DNA from: a virus
Virus record (IMG/VR): IMGVR_UViG_3300037882_003954
Coordinates: 1 to 34,666 of that record
DNA length: 34,666 nt
Reading direction: 5' to 3' (one strand)
The notes under the pieces are model-generated. The model ran no database searches and had not been told where the DNA came from. It saw only the letters and a list, made by a program, of their open reading frames with translations. How positions within the stretch are numbered: the first letter of the stretch is position 1; each line of letters opens with the position of its first letter. The position numbers were made by a program, and so were the translations under genes. Positions 1 through 7,880 of this stretch are shown here, piece after piece.

Positions 1-145
1 CCTTGACCTGGCCATCCAGGGCCGAGGCCACGGCGGCGGCCACAAGGGCCTCGAGGTCGACCTTCTCGGCCTTGGCCTTCCGGCCGGAGGCGGTGGGGGC
101 TTCGGTGGTGCCGTCGGGAACTTCGGTACCGTTGGGGTCCTTCAT
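1..145 (-). CDS. hypothetical protein, cut by left window edge
   Basis: Only the first 48 codons are in the window. The start is ATG at 145-143, with GGAG seven nt upstream. The visible part begins MKDPNGTEVPDGTTEA, then becomes basic (GRKAKAEK) and alanine-rich. It lies 41 nt after the major capsid gene on the same strand, where head-completion, decoration or tail-connector genes are usual. No family can be recognised from this fragment, so a structural role is inferred from position only. Confidence 0.7.
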   Translation of the reverse strand, partial: MKDPNGTEVPDGTTEAPTASGRKAKAEKVDLEALVAAAVASALDGQVK

Positions 146-186
146 GGAATTCTCCAGGCCTCAGCGGCCTATCAGGAGTTGTTGGA

Positions 187-1149
187 TCAGGAGTTGAGGA
201 CGTTGAGGCCCTTGACGCAGGCCTCCTCCACAGCCAGCTTGCACGTGAACCGCAGGCTGATGACGAAGTAGATGCGGCCTTCGCGGGGCTCGGGCACCAG
301 CTCGATCTGGACGTTGCGCCAGATCCCGACATGGAAGTTCTTCGGATTGAAGAAGACCACCTCGGTCTGGTCGGTGTCGTTGCCGTCGATGTCCTCGGGC
401 CACATGCCGATCTGGACGATCGAGCGACCCTTGTACAGGGCCGAGTTCTCGGTGGTCAGCGCGGTGTCGCCCAGCGGAGTCTCGCGGCTGATCTGACCCT
501 TGGTGAAGTCGCTGAGCGACTTGAAGCTGGTCAGGAACTTGAAGTTGGGCATGCTGCGCCGCCAGTGGCGGGGCACCAGACGCATCATGGCGTCCATGTC
601 TGCCCAGGGATCCGCATTCGCGGGGGTCACGATGCGGCGGTTGGAGAAGTCGTGGGTGTTGGTCACCACCTGCTTGAGCAGGCCGTCGAAGGACGAGAGA
701 TAGGGGTCCGCGCTGGCGGTGTCGCCACTGATGAGCAGCTCGTCCATGTCGCGGGCGATGGCCTGCGGCAGCAGGGTCATCAGCGTGTTGCGGAGGCCGC
801 CCTGCTCGATGTTGTCCTCGAACACCTCGATGTCGATGGGCACCTCACCGCGGAAGAGCTGCGCGTCCATCACGGGCGCGGTGAAGTCGACACCGGTCTG
901 GCCGACGCCTTCCTGGACGGCCTGGCCGGGGGTACCGCGGCGAAGCACGCGGCTTCCGATGCCGATGGTGTTGATGCGCTGCGAAGGCGAGCGCATGGGC
1001 ACCACGGTACACATGGGCAGGAGGTCGGAGCTGGCGACCGCGATCTGGAGGAACTCCTTCGCGGACGCCTGCTCCAGAACGCCGTCACCGGACGTCAGCT
1101 CCTGAAGGCCCAAGCGAGCCTTTTCGATGATCTGGGTGTTGGTTGCCAT
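187..1149 (-). CDS. major capsid protein (HK97-fold type)
   Basis: This 320-residue protein is the likely shell subunit of the phage head. Its length suits HK97-like capsid proteins. The central part (about residues 95-150) has the acidic strand-and-helix pattern of that fold (PIDIEVFEDNIEQGGLRNTL, then ARDMDELLISGD). The C-terminal half has FKFLTS, SIVQIGMWPE and the closing strand GRIYFVISLRF. It follows the protease and scaffold genes and overlaps the scaffold stop in TGATG. AGGAG lies upstream of the ATG. All 21 arginine codons are CGN and none is AGG, unlike many accessory genes here, which fits high expression. The direct repeat CAACTCCTGAT spans its stop and recurs 15 nt on. The family call rests on sequence pattern and gene order. 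Confidence 0.85.
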   Translation of the reverse strand: MATNTQIIEKARLGLQELTSGDGVLEQASAKEFLQIAVASSDLLPMCTVVPMRSPSQRINTIGIGSRVLRRGTPGQAVQEGVGQTGVDFTAPVMDAQLFRGEVPIDIEVFEDNIEQGGLRNTLMTLLPQAIARDMDELLISGDTASADPYLSSFDGLLKQVVTNTHDFSNRRIVTPANADPWADMDAMMRLVPRHWRRSMPNFKFLTSFKSLSDFTKGQISRETPLGDTALTTENSALYKGRSIVQIGMWPEDIDGNDTDQTEVVFFNPKNFHVGIWRNVQIELVPEPREGRIYFVISLRFTCKLAVEEACVKGLNVLNS

Positions 1150-1844
1150 CAGACACTCTCTCCTGCCCGAGACGGGCGACGGGTGTTGCCCATATCGGTG
1201 GGCCAGCCGGACTTCTGGTTCTGGGTGTTGACCGCAGGCTCACCAGAAGCGGCTTGCGAGCGGGTGACCGACTTCTCAAGGGCCGCCTTTTCGATACGGG
1301 CGGTTTCCACCTGCTGCTTCAGAGCGATCACCTCCGCCTGGAGGCGGTCGGCGTCAGCCTTTGCCAAGGCCAACTCATTGGCGGCCGTGACGAGGCTTGC
1401 GCTGGCCTTGGCGAGGTCGGTGCTCGCCTTGGCGAGGTCGACCTTGACCGCAGCGTTCTCCACCTCGAGCTGAGCGGAGCGATCGCGCGCCTTCTGCGTC
1501 TCGACACGGCTCTCATCAAGCGCGGTGTTAGCCTTCGTGATGACGACCGATTCGGCGGCCTCGCGAGCCTTCGCGAGTTCAGACATGACACGCTCGACAA
1601 TGCGAGCCTCCATGCCATCGAGCGCCTTGACCGCCTTGGAGATTTCGGAGGCGGCGACCTCGGCGGCGCCTGCCTGACCGCCATTGGCGGCCTGGTCAGA
1701 GGCTTGGCCGGCATCCGCAGCCTGATCGGCGGCAGGCTCGGTGCTCTTCACCACGGCGAATGTGCGGTTGTTGGCCGCTTCACCGACAATCGACACCTCA
1801 TCAACTTCGATGTCGACGAGGGTGGTTTCTTTGAGCTTCGGCAC
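1149..1844 (-). CDS. scaffold-like capsid assembly protein
   Basis: This 231-residue protein probably guides capsid assembly. The chosen GTG start at 1844 has GGAG eight nt upstream; the frame is open to 1874 without a better site. The N-terminus holds a motif, VDEVSIVGEAANNRTFAVVKS in two parts (VDEVSIVGEAANN, RTFAVVKS). It resembles the segment after the protease domain in XkdF-like proteins. An Ala/Gln/Gly-rich linker follows at about residues 40-70. Then comes a long Ala/Lys/Glu coiled coil (about 75-200) with the near-repeat LAKASTDLAKAS. It lies between protease and major capsid genes. It may be the detached scaffold half of a protease-scaffold fusion, which is inference. Confidence 0.65.
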   Translation of the reverse strand: MPKLKETTLVDIEVDEVSIVGEAANNRTFAVVKSTEPAADQAADAGQASDQAANGGQAGAAEVAASEISKAVKALDGMEARIVERVMSELAKAREAAESVVITKANTALDESRVETQKARDRSAQLEVENAAVKVDLAKASTDLAKASASLVTAANELALAKADADRLQAEVIALKQQVETARIEKAALEKSVTRSQAASGEPAVNTQNQKSGWPTDMGNTRRPSRAGESV

Positions 1845-1909
1845 GCTTTGGTCTCCAGGCCCGATCACGGGCACGCGATGACTCTATTTCCTACATGGCG
1901 CATTTGGTC

Positions 1910-1938
1910 CATGTCCAAGAAAAAATGTCCTTGGCATG
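1910..1938 (-). promoter_or_regulatory. hairpin in leader of scaffold/capsid mRNA
   Basis: On the minus strand CATG-CCAAG pairs with CTTGG-CATG across a ten-nt, T-rich loop with one bulged base. It lies between the operator-like site at 1948-1976 and the GTG at 1844. No T-run follows the stem, so it is not a typical terminator. It could stabilise or process the scaffold-capsid message. Confidence 0.4.
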
Positions 1939-1947
1939 TAAAAATGA

Positions 1948-1976
1948 CAATTACGGTCTATAAGACCGGAATGCTC
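1948..1976 (-). promoter_or_regulatory. operator-like site, weak promoter, variant copy
   Basis: On the minus strand GCATTCC runs into a perfect dyad CGGTC-N5-GACCG (1954-1968), then TAATTG. The layout matches the stronger promoters elsewhere in the window (GCATTCC, five-base arms, five-base loop, A/T-rich hexamer 17 bp after the -35 position). Here the -35 is GAGCAT, so promoter strength is doubtful. It overlaps the protease stop and precedes scaffold and capsid genes. Confidence 0.5.
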
Positions 1977-2421
1977 AGTCGGCCACCCTGGCGCGGCCGC
2001 CGATCGAAAACCCGGTGATGAGGCCGCTCTTTGCCTTCGCCCAGAGAGCATCGTCCAAGATCTTCCACCTCTGGACCCATGTCCCCTTCTTGATCACCCT
2101 TCCATTGATGGTGAGATCGGCGATGGTGACGTAGCTCTCGAGGAGCTCGACCTGACGGGCTGATGGATCGGTGGAGTTGAGCCGCCTCTTGCCATGCTGA
2201 AGCCCGTGGCTGCTGGTCGGGTCATACCGAGCCATCCACCTGTAGGCTGCATCGCGCACGGTCTCCTCAGAGTAGATGTCGCCCTGGAGATCGCGCTCGT
2301 TCGGGATGAGCACCTCTCCGAAGATCTCCCTGCGCTCCTCGGCGGGCGCCATGTTGGCAGACTTGAAGATCAGGGCGTTGGTATCACGTGGATCTGCGTT
2401 GAGGTCATGCGGCCATATCAT
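1975..2421 (-). CDS. prohead serine protease, XkdF-like (Peptidase_S78_2)
   Basis: This is probably the maturation protease that cuts scaffold and capsid proteins in the prohead. The 148-residue protein matches the XkdF pattern. It has IFGEVLIPNERDLQGDIYS, then YDPTSSHGLQHGK, LLESYVTIADL, KKGTWVQRWKILDD and the closing SGLITGFSIGG. Counted from the ATG at 2421, the predicted catalytic pair is His76 (in LQHGK) and Ser96 (in LESY), by analogy with the family. An in-frame GTG lies two codons upstream, and neither start has a clear ribosome-binding site. It lies between the head morphogenesis and scaffold genes, the usual order. Confidence 0.85.
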   Translation of the reverse strand: MIWPHDLNADPRDTNALIFKSANMAPAEERREIFGEVLIPNERDLQGDIYSEETVRDAAYRWMARYDPTSSHGLQHGKRRLNSTDPSARQVELLESYVTIADLTINGRVIKKGTWVQRWKILDDALWAKAKSGLITGFSIGGRARVAD

Positions 2422-2448
2422 GGCCACACTGTGGTGGGATCTGGCGGC

Positions 2449-2841
2449 TCAGGTCAAGAAAGGGCAGTCAACCTCATCCATCCCCATGCAGTGGATGATG
2501 TTGGAGAGCCTCCCCAAACCAACCCACCGCCAGCCGGTGGGGCGGCCGACGCGGGCCTTGATGCGGGTGGCGACGTAGTGGTTCGTTCCCCGCTGCATCC
2601 CGACAGGCTCGGCGCCGAAGAACACGGCGACCTGATAGACGGCGGCGTCGGAGATGTACGTGAGCCCGTCGCAGGGACGGCCCGTCATCACCTCCAGCTC
2701 AGCAAAGTCGGAATGCTCCCGACCGTCGACGGCTGAGGACAGCTTGATCGCCTCATCGCCCCACTCGTCGTAGATCTCCTCCGGGTAGACGTCCCGGAGT
2801 TCTGCCTTCATCACAACGCTTTCAACGACAACCTGGTTCAT
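2449..2841 (-). CDS. hypothetical protein in head operon
   Basis: A 130-residue protein of unknown function. The ATG at 2841 has GGGG six nt upstream and is the first gene after the promoter at 2887-2915. The sequence is mixed alpha/beta and acidic at the start (YPEEIYDEWGDEAIKL), with a basic stretch near the end (RIKARVGRPTGWRWVGLG) that could bind nucleic acid or a partner. An internal ATG at codon 11 is an alternative start. Position between the gpF-like gene and the protease suggests a head-assembly role, without direct evidence. Confidence 0.65.
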   Translation of the reverse strand: MNQVVVESVVMKAELRDVYPEEIYDEWGDEAIKLSSAVDGREHSDFAELEVMTGRPCDGLTYISDAAVYQVAVFFGAEPVGMQRGTNHYVATRIKARVGRPTGWRWVGLGRLSNIIHCMGMDEVDCPFLT

Positions 2842-2886
2842 GAAGATCCCCTGTCCTCACTTAGGCGGCTTGATTGCCGCCACTGC

Positions 2887-2915
2887 AAGATACGGGCTTC
2901 ACGCCCGGAATGCAA
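2887..2915 (-). promoter_or_regulatory. promoter with spacer-embedded dyad operator
   Basis: On the minus strand it reads TTGCAT (2910-2915), 17 bp, TATCTT (2887-2892). The spacer carries the dyad CGGGC-N5-GCCCG (2893-2907), and GCATTCCGGGC runs from the -35 into the left arm. It lies in the gap before the gene at 2841, so it should drive the protease-scaffold-capsid genes. It is one of ten related sites. Confidence 0.75.
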
Positions 2916-2922
2916 GGGAGTG

Positions 2923-3981
2923 CTAGAAGACGGGAACCGTCGTCGACCGGCAAAGGCCGTGGTATGGGGGTGGGCCCAGGCCGACGTTGACAAGGTCTCG
3001 CTCGCCCATGGCGCCCGAGAACTCACCCCGGTCGTCGATGGCGCTGCCGGCCCGCTCCACCGTGGCGATGGGCACGCGCTGGCCGTCGCGGGTCACGTAG
3101 AGCTGCCTCTTGCCATCCTCGCCTCGACGCTCCCTGACCCACGGGTTTGACTCCTTGATCTGCTCAGGGCGCGACAGCGTCCTCTCGCGCCCAAGGGCGT
3201 TGAGTCCCTCCCGAACGTCGAAGACCTGACCGTCAAGGAAGCGGCATATTTGCGTGGTCGCCTGATCAAGGATGGCGACCACGCGGTATCGACTGATCTC
3301 GGCCTGATCGTATCCGATGAGCTGCGACCAGGAACGGGCCCGGCCGACGAAGGCGCCGGCTATCACGTCCCAGTACGCGCCGCCCTTTGCGATTTTCCCA
3401 TTGGCAGCAGCCGCGAGCTTCTCGGAGATCTCCTTGCGGCCCCACCCCGCCTCCATCCCCTGGGCGACGATGTCCTTGGCCGCCTCGCCGAACGAGTCGA
3501 CTCGCCGACCCATCTCGTCGGTCACGAAGAGGGCTGCAGACGACCTCATCGCACGGATGGCCTCCTCATCGACGGCGGTGAGTCGAATGCCGACCTTGGG
3601 GACGAACCGGCGAACATCGCGCTTCCCGGCCCTGAAGATGCTGGGAAGGGCATCGCCAAGGCGGGTCTCGATCTTCGTGGGGACCATTGCCAGCTTGCGA
3701 CCGGCCTCCACGAGCGACTGCTCAATCAGCCGCCGGCGGACCTCTGGGTTCGACCTCCCCCAGTCGATGTCGAGGCCTCGAAGCGCAGCAGCTACAGCGG
3801 CCTTCTCGCTGACCGAGGCCGACCTCCTGAGGCGTGAGGCCAGCAGCGCGACCGCTTCGTCAAAGCCTGACCCCGTGGTCAGGTCAATCGCCTTGGCCAT
3901 CAGACGCATCCCGAGGCCGTGCTTGAGCAGGTGGTCGGCCGCCTCCATGCCCTCACAGCACTTGTCGATCTCAGCAGTCAT
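2923..3981 (-). CDS. minor head protein, Mu gpF-like head morphogenesis
   Basis: This 352-residue protein resembles Mu gpF / SPP1 gp7-type minor head proteins, which join the portal-scaffold complex and enter the capsid in few copies. The C-terminal signature is clear: RYRVVAILDQATTQICRFLDGQVF near residue 235 in two parts (AILDQATTQICRFLDG), and GLGPPPYHGLCRSTTVPVF at the end. These carry the paired Cys/His motif (D..T..IC...DG ... PP.H..CR) of the Phage_Mu_F family. The N-terminal two-thirds is helical and basic. The ATG at 3981 overlaps the previous gene by 11 nt. It lies between portal and protease genes, as expected. Confidence 0.85.
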   Translation of the reverse strand: MTAEIDKCCEGMEAADHLLKHGLGMRLMAKAIDLTTGSGFDEAVALLASRLRRSASVSEKAAVAAALRGLDIDWGRSNPEVRRRLIEQSLVEAGRKLAMVPTKIETRLGDALPSIFRAGKRDVRRFVPKVGIRLTAVDEEAIRAMRSSAALFVTDEMGRRVDSFGEAAKDIVAQGMEAGWGRKEISEKLAAAANGKIAKGGAYWDVIAGAFVGRARSWSQLIGYDQAEISRYRVVAILDQATTQICRFLDGQVFDVREGLNALGRERTLSRPEQIKESNPWVRERRGEDGKRQLYVTRDGQRVPIATVERAGSAIDDRGEFSGAMGERDLVNVGLGPPPYHGLCRSTTVPVF

Positions 3982-4132
3982 TGCAACCGCACCTGCACGG
4001 CTTCTTCTCTGGCTGAGGCGGCGGCCGCACCAGCTCGAGGTGGCACCTCAGGCAGACCGCAGTCCCATTGAGGGGCATCCTGTTCATCCAGCCGCAGATG
4101 CACTTGACTGCGGTGCCGACACGGACCTTCAT
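3971..4132 (-). CDS. small zinc-ribbon-like protein
   Basis: This 53-residue basic protein has CICGW near residue 10, CLRCH near residue 28 and a terminal CRCGCNDC, so it probably folds around one or two metal ions. The ATG at 4132 overlaps the upstream stop in ATGA, with GGTGGG before it. A longer open frame upstream lacks a good site. It lies between the gpF-like gene and a DUF5659-like gene. The function is unknown. Confidence 0.65.
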   Translation of the reverse strand: MKVRVGTAVKCICGWMNRMPLNGTAVCLRCHLELVRPPPQPEKKPCRCGCNDC

Positions 4133-4356
4133 CGCCCACCACTGATCCTGGTCCTTGCCAGGGCGTTCATGGCCTTGCAGGCCCTGTCGTACCTGCACTC
4201 AGGTGACCCAGGGTATTGGTCCATCAGCGCCCTGACGGCTTCACCGTCCTCGAACTGAAACTCGACCTGACGGCCAGAACGTGACGTCCCAACCATCTCC
4301 TGGCCTCGAGATGAAAGGAAGCCGGCGAGACGGTAGTCGGTGATGTGAATAATCAT
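4129..4356 (-). CDS. small conserved phage protein, DUF5659-like
   Basis: This 75-residue protein begins at the ATG that overlaps the portal stop in TGATG. The pattern DYRLAGFLSSRGQEMVG, then VEFQFEDGEAVRALMDQY and a helical end resembles the DUF5659 family, small proteins common beside phage portal genes. The match is by eye and moderate. No catalytic residues are apparent. It probably has a minor role in head assembly or none that can be named. Confidence 0.65.
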   Translation of the reverse strand: MIIHITDYRLAGFLSSRGQEMVGTSRSGRQVEFQFEDGEAVRALMDQYPGSPECRYDRACKAMNALARTRISGGR

Positions 4357-6125
4357 CACAACCTGTCCAGCAAGGAGAGCATCTCCTCAACTTCATCGTC
4401 GCTGAGGCCGGACGGCTCGCCTTCTTGCAGACGCCGCCGCAGATCGCTGACGAGGCCCTTGCTCTCCTCAGAGACCTTGGCCTGCATCCTGTCGCGAGCG
4501 TCGATGATGGTGCCGGCGGCCTGCTCGACGTCACCATTGCCATTGTCTGAGTTCTGAATCTCAGCCAATGTAAGCGTGATGGGCTTTTCCATCCACGAGG
4601 CTCGAATCTCAGGGAAGTGGACGTTGAACACGTCAGCGCAGAGACGGCGACCGTCGGCTGGCGTGATGCAGCCAGCGATGACCATCTTCTGGATCATGTC
4701 GGCCAAGCGCTCGGGATCCCGAGTGATCGGCGTCAGCGTCCTGAACAACCAGCAGAAGATCCCGTTCTCAGGCAGGATTTCCGCGTTCATGAAGTTGTCA
4801 AAATCTGTCCGCTCAGGCGCAAAAACGAGATCCTCAGTCATCTGAATCGACTTGTCGGCGGTCGCGCGGTTGATCTCGGCGACGTCACCGCGGAAGATCC
4901 GAGGCATTCGGAACATGGCGCCGATCTCGTAGCTGCCCTGCTTCTTGAACTCCTGAAAGAGCCCATCGTTGGGGATCTCCTTCGACAGCCTCTCGATGGT
5001 GACCGTGGGCGAAGTGCCGCCGGTCCCCTTCGCCTCAGCCTCGATGATGAGGATCTTGGACCAGTTCTGCTCCCCCTTGAGCTCACCCAGGAAGTTCTCG
5101 ATCTTCTCGGTCGCGCCGGCCCCCAAGCGGCCGCCAGAGACCAGCACCACGATTGGCGGGACCGACTTGTTCTTGAACAAGAAGTAATTGACTTCCGCGG
5201 CAGACCTGACGCCCTGAATCTCAGGGATCGCGCCAATCCACCTGGGAAGTCCATACTGTGACGTGGTGCTGTTCAGGCGGAAGTGGATCACCTCGTTGGC
5301 CGGCACTACGCCCGGCTCAAACCTGGCCATGTCCTCAGGCGACTCGTAGAACTTCCCGGTGGCGGGCGAGAGGGTCCGAGGATCGCCGAACTCCTTGAAG
5401 TATGAGTATTGGGCAAGGATCTCGTCGCGCTGGATGAAGCGCCTGAAGCGGCGTTCGACCGTCTGCCGAGTCCAGTGGACCGGCGTGATGGGCACCCACC
5501 TTTCCGCCTTGACCCACCTTGGGTCGAGGTTGGTCAGTCGGCAGGTGTACGACGGGAGCCGGTTGAAACGAGCAGGCTGGCCCTTGCCGTTGCGGCAGAC
5601 CTCCCAGTAGCAGTTGCCGGTCGACTCCAGCTCAGTACGCGACTCCTTGCGCAGCTTCCCAAAGCCGCCCTGGGGGCCGCCGTCGGTGCATTGCTTGAAG
5701 AAGGCGTCACCCATCACCTTCTCGAGGCGGAATCGAAGGGCCAGGCGCTCCTTCTCAGCCTTGACAGCCTCCGCGCTCGGTAGCTTCGGATCTTCCACGC
5801 CCTCGTCGACAGCCTTGGCCATCAGGAAGTCCGCAATGCGATCGTCGACCTCTGCGGCATCAAGACGGATCGACTGCTCGAGGCGGTGGCCGAAGCCATC
5901 GATGTTCGCCTCCATCGCAGCGATGTTTGGTGGAAGGGCAGAGCTGTGCTCCACGATGTGGAGCAGGATCCTTGGGTCGTATGGCGGCTCGATGGCCCCG
6001 TCGTGGTTGAAGGTGTGGCCACTGCTGGCCTCGGTCCCCTGTCGACGGACGATGCCGTCCATGAAGGACTTGTCGACCTTCACCTCAATCACTCGGGCGT
6101 CAACGCCCGTCTTCGGAGTCGCCAT
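4356..6125 (-). CDS. portal protein (PBSX/PF04860 type)
   Basis: A 589-residue protein that should form the dodecameric DNA entry and exit channel at the capsid vertex. Family features are EVIHFRLNSTTSQYGLPRW near residue 277 and EIQGVRSAAEVNYFLFKNKS, followed by PPIVVLVSGG. After these comes a helical segment with EIGAMFRMPRIFRGD, and then the wing and crown helices. The C-terminus is acidic and helical (SGLSDDEVEEMLSLLDRL). The ATG directly follows the TAA of the upstream small gene, with GGTGG about ten nt before. Between terminase and gpF-like genes, as usual. Confidence 0.88.
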   Translation of the reverse strand: MATPKTGVDARVIEVKVDKSFMDGIVRRQGTEASSGHTFNHDGAIEPPYDPRILLHIVEHSSALPPNIAAMEANIDGFGHRLEQSIRLDAAEVDDRIADFLMAKAVDEGVEDPKLPSAEAVKAEKERLALRFRLEKVMGDAFFKQCTDGGPQGGFGKLRKESRTELESTGNCYWEVCRNGKGQPARFNRLPSYTCRLTNLDPRWVKAERWVPITPVHWTRQTVERRFRRFIQRDEILAQYSYFKEFGDPRTLSPATGKFYESPEDMARFEPGVVPANEVIHFRLNSTTSQYGLPRWIGAIPEIQGVRSAAEVNYFLFKNKSVPPIVVLVSGGRLGAGATEKIENFLGELKGEQNWSKILIIEAEAKGTGGTSPTVTIERLSKEIPNDGLFQEFKKQGSYEIGAMFRMPRIFRGDVAEINRATADKSIQMTEDLVFAPERTDFDNFMNAEILPENGIFCWLFRTLTPITRDPERLADMIQKMVIAGCITPADGRRLCADVFNVHFPEIRASWMEKPITLTLAEIQNSDNGNGDVEQAAGTIIDARDRMQAKVSEESKGLVSDLRRRLQEGEPSGLSDDEVEEMLSLLDRL

Positions 6126-6362
6126 TTACTTGACCACCGCCCGACCGGCCGGCCGGCGGGGCCTGGGCTTGACGTGGATCGAGATGACGTTGTCGGGGCA
6201 TACGGAGGCGATCACCACCGAACGGCAGCGCCTCGCCATCTCGGCCTTGGCTGAGGACACGGCCGCGTCGACCGTCCTCGCGTCCAGTTGAAAGTCATCC
6301 AACTGGAGACGCTTGACCTCGCGCGGGCTCCGACGCTCGAACACCTTCACAGACCACTTCAT
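6126..6362 (-). CDS. small hypothetical protein between terminase and portal
   Basis: A 78-residue, strongly basic protein (pattern CRSVVIASVCPDNVISIHV, ending KPRPRRPAGRAVVK). The ATG overlaps the terminase stop in ATGA and has AAGGAG upstream. The predicted fold is alpha/beta with a basic tail. No family is recognised. The tight coupling to terminase and portal suggests co-expression with packaging genes. Confidence 0.65.
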   Translation of the reverse strand: MKWSVKVFERRSPREVKRLQLDDFQLDARTVDAAVSSAKAEMARRCRSVVIASVCPDNVISIHVKPRPRRPAGRAVVK

Positions 6363-7849
6363 CCGACGCTCCTTGCACTCACTTCGCCGCCGCGTTCCCT
6401 TGGCTGCTGCACAGTCGCGAGGGCCATCGCCCAGAAGATGTCGGCGTGGCCTTCTTTGGTCCGCTCTGATGCAGAGCGATCGGTAATGTACAGCACCTGG
6501 TTGCCCGCAGTCACCATCCGCTTGATGCTGTGAATGTCGTTGACGGTGTCGCGATCGCGGGCCATCATGATCCGCCGCTGCTCCATGCGGATCTTGAAGT
6601 TCGTCGCCATCCGAGCCTTGCTCGTGACGTTGAAGTCGACACCTTCGACAATCTCGTCAAAGTCGTAGTGCAGATCTTCGTACAGGGGCAGGCCCAGGCC
6701 TGTCTTGTCCACCCGAAGCCTGACGATCGGCGAGCGCTGAAGCAGTGCGCGGCAGATGTCCTTCTGCTCAGGGAACGGCATGTTGTGGAGGACGCGCCGG
6801 TAGACCTCGGTGTGGCGCACCTCGTCCTCGCCGCCGACCTCGTCAAAGAGTGAGATAACCGTCCGGTCGCGAACGCGGCCGAAGTCGACACCGCCGACAA
6901 GGCGGCCCTTCAGCTTCGGGAGGCTGCCGAGGTCGTCGGTGACCTCCATCTCAGGGTCGGTGCATGGGAGGATCAGCTCGTAGGGGAAGTAGGCGTGCGC
7001 CTCATCGACGAACGCGCACTCGAACTCCTGCTGGAAGTCCTCTTCAGTCAGGCTTTCGTACTGAGCGATGAGGCCCTGGTTGCCGAACTTGTAGACCCTG
7101 TCCCTGGTGGACATCGTCTCGGCCTGAAGGACAGCCAGTGGGACGTTGGTGCAGAAGACGCTGCAGAACCACCATGGGACGAAGAACCTCTGGAACTCCT
7201 TGTACGGCTTGATCTCCTCTTTGAAGATCTCCCAGAAGATCCCCCGCTGGCCGAGCGGGGTCGACATGATCGTGAACTGCCCCTGGGTGCGCGCGATGAG
7301 CACGGTTCCAGAGGTGTAGAGGTGTCGGTCGTTGGGGGCGTGGGCCAGCTCGTCGTAGTAGATGTCGCCGTTCTTGCCACGCGGTGGCCTTGCCGGCAGC
7401 GAGATGATCCTCGACTCGCTCGAGACGCCCTTCCCAGGAGTCTCGAATGAAAGCTCCGTCTTGGTGTCGGTTCGGATCCTGCGCTGGTAGGCCAGGGGCA
7501 ATCCCTCATAGAGGGACTTGGCGACGGTGATCTTCTCCTTCGCGTCAGCCAGGTTGTAGCTGACGTGGATGGATCGATGACCCTCTTTGAGGTGACAGCG
7601 GGCGAGCGACTCGGCGCCGCTGATGAACGAAAAGCCGACCTGGCGACTTTTGTTCACGATGCGGAACCTTGGCCGGATCCCAGACCTTGGATCCCTGAAG
7701 CTCAGGAATTCCTTCTGGTACTCGTCAAGTACCAGCGGCTTGCCATCAATGCGGACAAGCCCCTCAAGGAATCCGGCCTCGGTGGCCAGCCAGTTAGCGG
7801 TTTCTGAGGCGTCTCGCTTGACGATGACGCCAGGTATTGCGGCACTCAC
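6359..7849 (-). CDS. terminase large subunit (Mu gp28-like ATPase-nuclease)
   Basis: The 496-residue packaging motor pumps DNA into proheads and cuts it. Counted from the GTG at 7849, the ATPase domain shows a Walker A-like SRQVGFS (68-74), Walker B DIYYDE (162-167) and coupling motif FTIMSTPLG (192-200). The RNase H-like nuclease domain supplies Asp322 (GGVDFG), Asp381 (RVDKTGLG) and Asp470 (GHADIFWAMA). The open frame extends 77 codons upstream, but that part reads through the previous gene in another frame and has no protein-like character. The GTG lacks a clear ribosome-binding site and abuts a 7-bp hairpin. No small terminase was recognised. Confidence 0.85.
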   Translation of the reverse strand: MSAAIPGVIVKRDASETANWLATEAGFLEGLVRIDGKPLVLDEYQKEFLSFRDPRSGIRPRFRIVNKSRQVGFSFISGAESLARCHLKEGHRSIHVSYNLADAKEKITVAKSLYEGLPLAYQRRIRTDTKTELSFETPGKGVSSESRIISLPARPPRGKNGDIYYDELAHAPNDRHLYTSGTVLIARTQGQFTIMSTPLGQRGIFWEIFKEEIKPYKEFQRFFVPWWFCSVFCTNVPLAVLQAETMSTRDRVYKFGNQGLIAQYESLTEEDFQQEFECAFVDEAHAYFPYELILPCTDPEMEVTDDLGSLPKLKGRLVGGVDFGRVRDRTVISLFDEVGGEDEVRHTEVYRRVLHNMPFPEQKDICRALLQRSPIVRLRVDKTGLGLPLYEDLHYDFDEIVEGVDFNVTSKARMATNFKIRMEQRRIMMARDRDTVNDIHSIKRMVTAGNQVLYITDRSASERTKEGHADIFWAMALATVQQPRERGGEVSARSVG

Positions 7850-7869
7850 GCCCGCAATGTACGCGGGCG
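7849..7869 (-). promoter_or_regulatory. hairpin at terminase start codon
   Basis: On the minus strand CGCCCGC pairs with GCGGGCG across a seven-nt loop, and the last stem base is the first base of the GTG start. It fills the 31-nt gap after the membrane-protein gene. It could limit ribosome access to the terminase start. The G/C arms also recall the operator arms elsewhere. Confidence 0.4.
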
Positions 7870-7880
7870 CCGCGAGAGAA

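Noticed and set aside
331-1473. Long plus-strand frame of 380 codons opposite capsid and scaffold genes
   Set aside because: It is the antisense shadow of two well-supported genes in G+C-rich DNA, with no ribosome-binding site and low-complexity translation.
3317-4258. Plus-strand frame of 313 codons opposite the gpF-like gene
   Set aside because: Antisense shadow; its translation is Ser/Arg/Pro-rich and matches no protein pattern.
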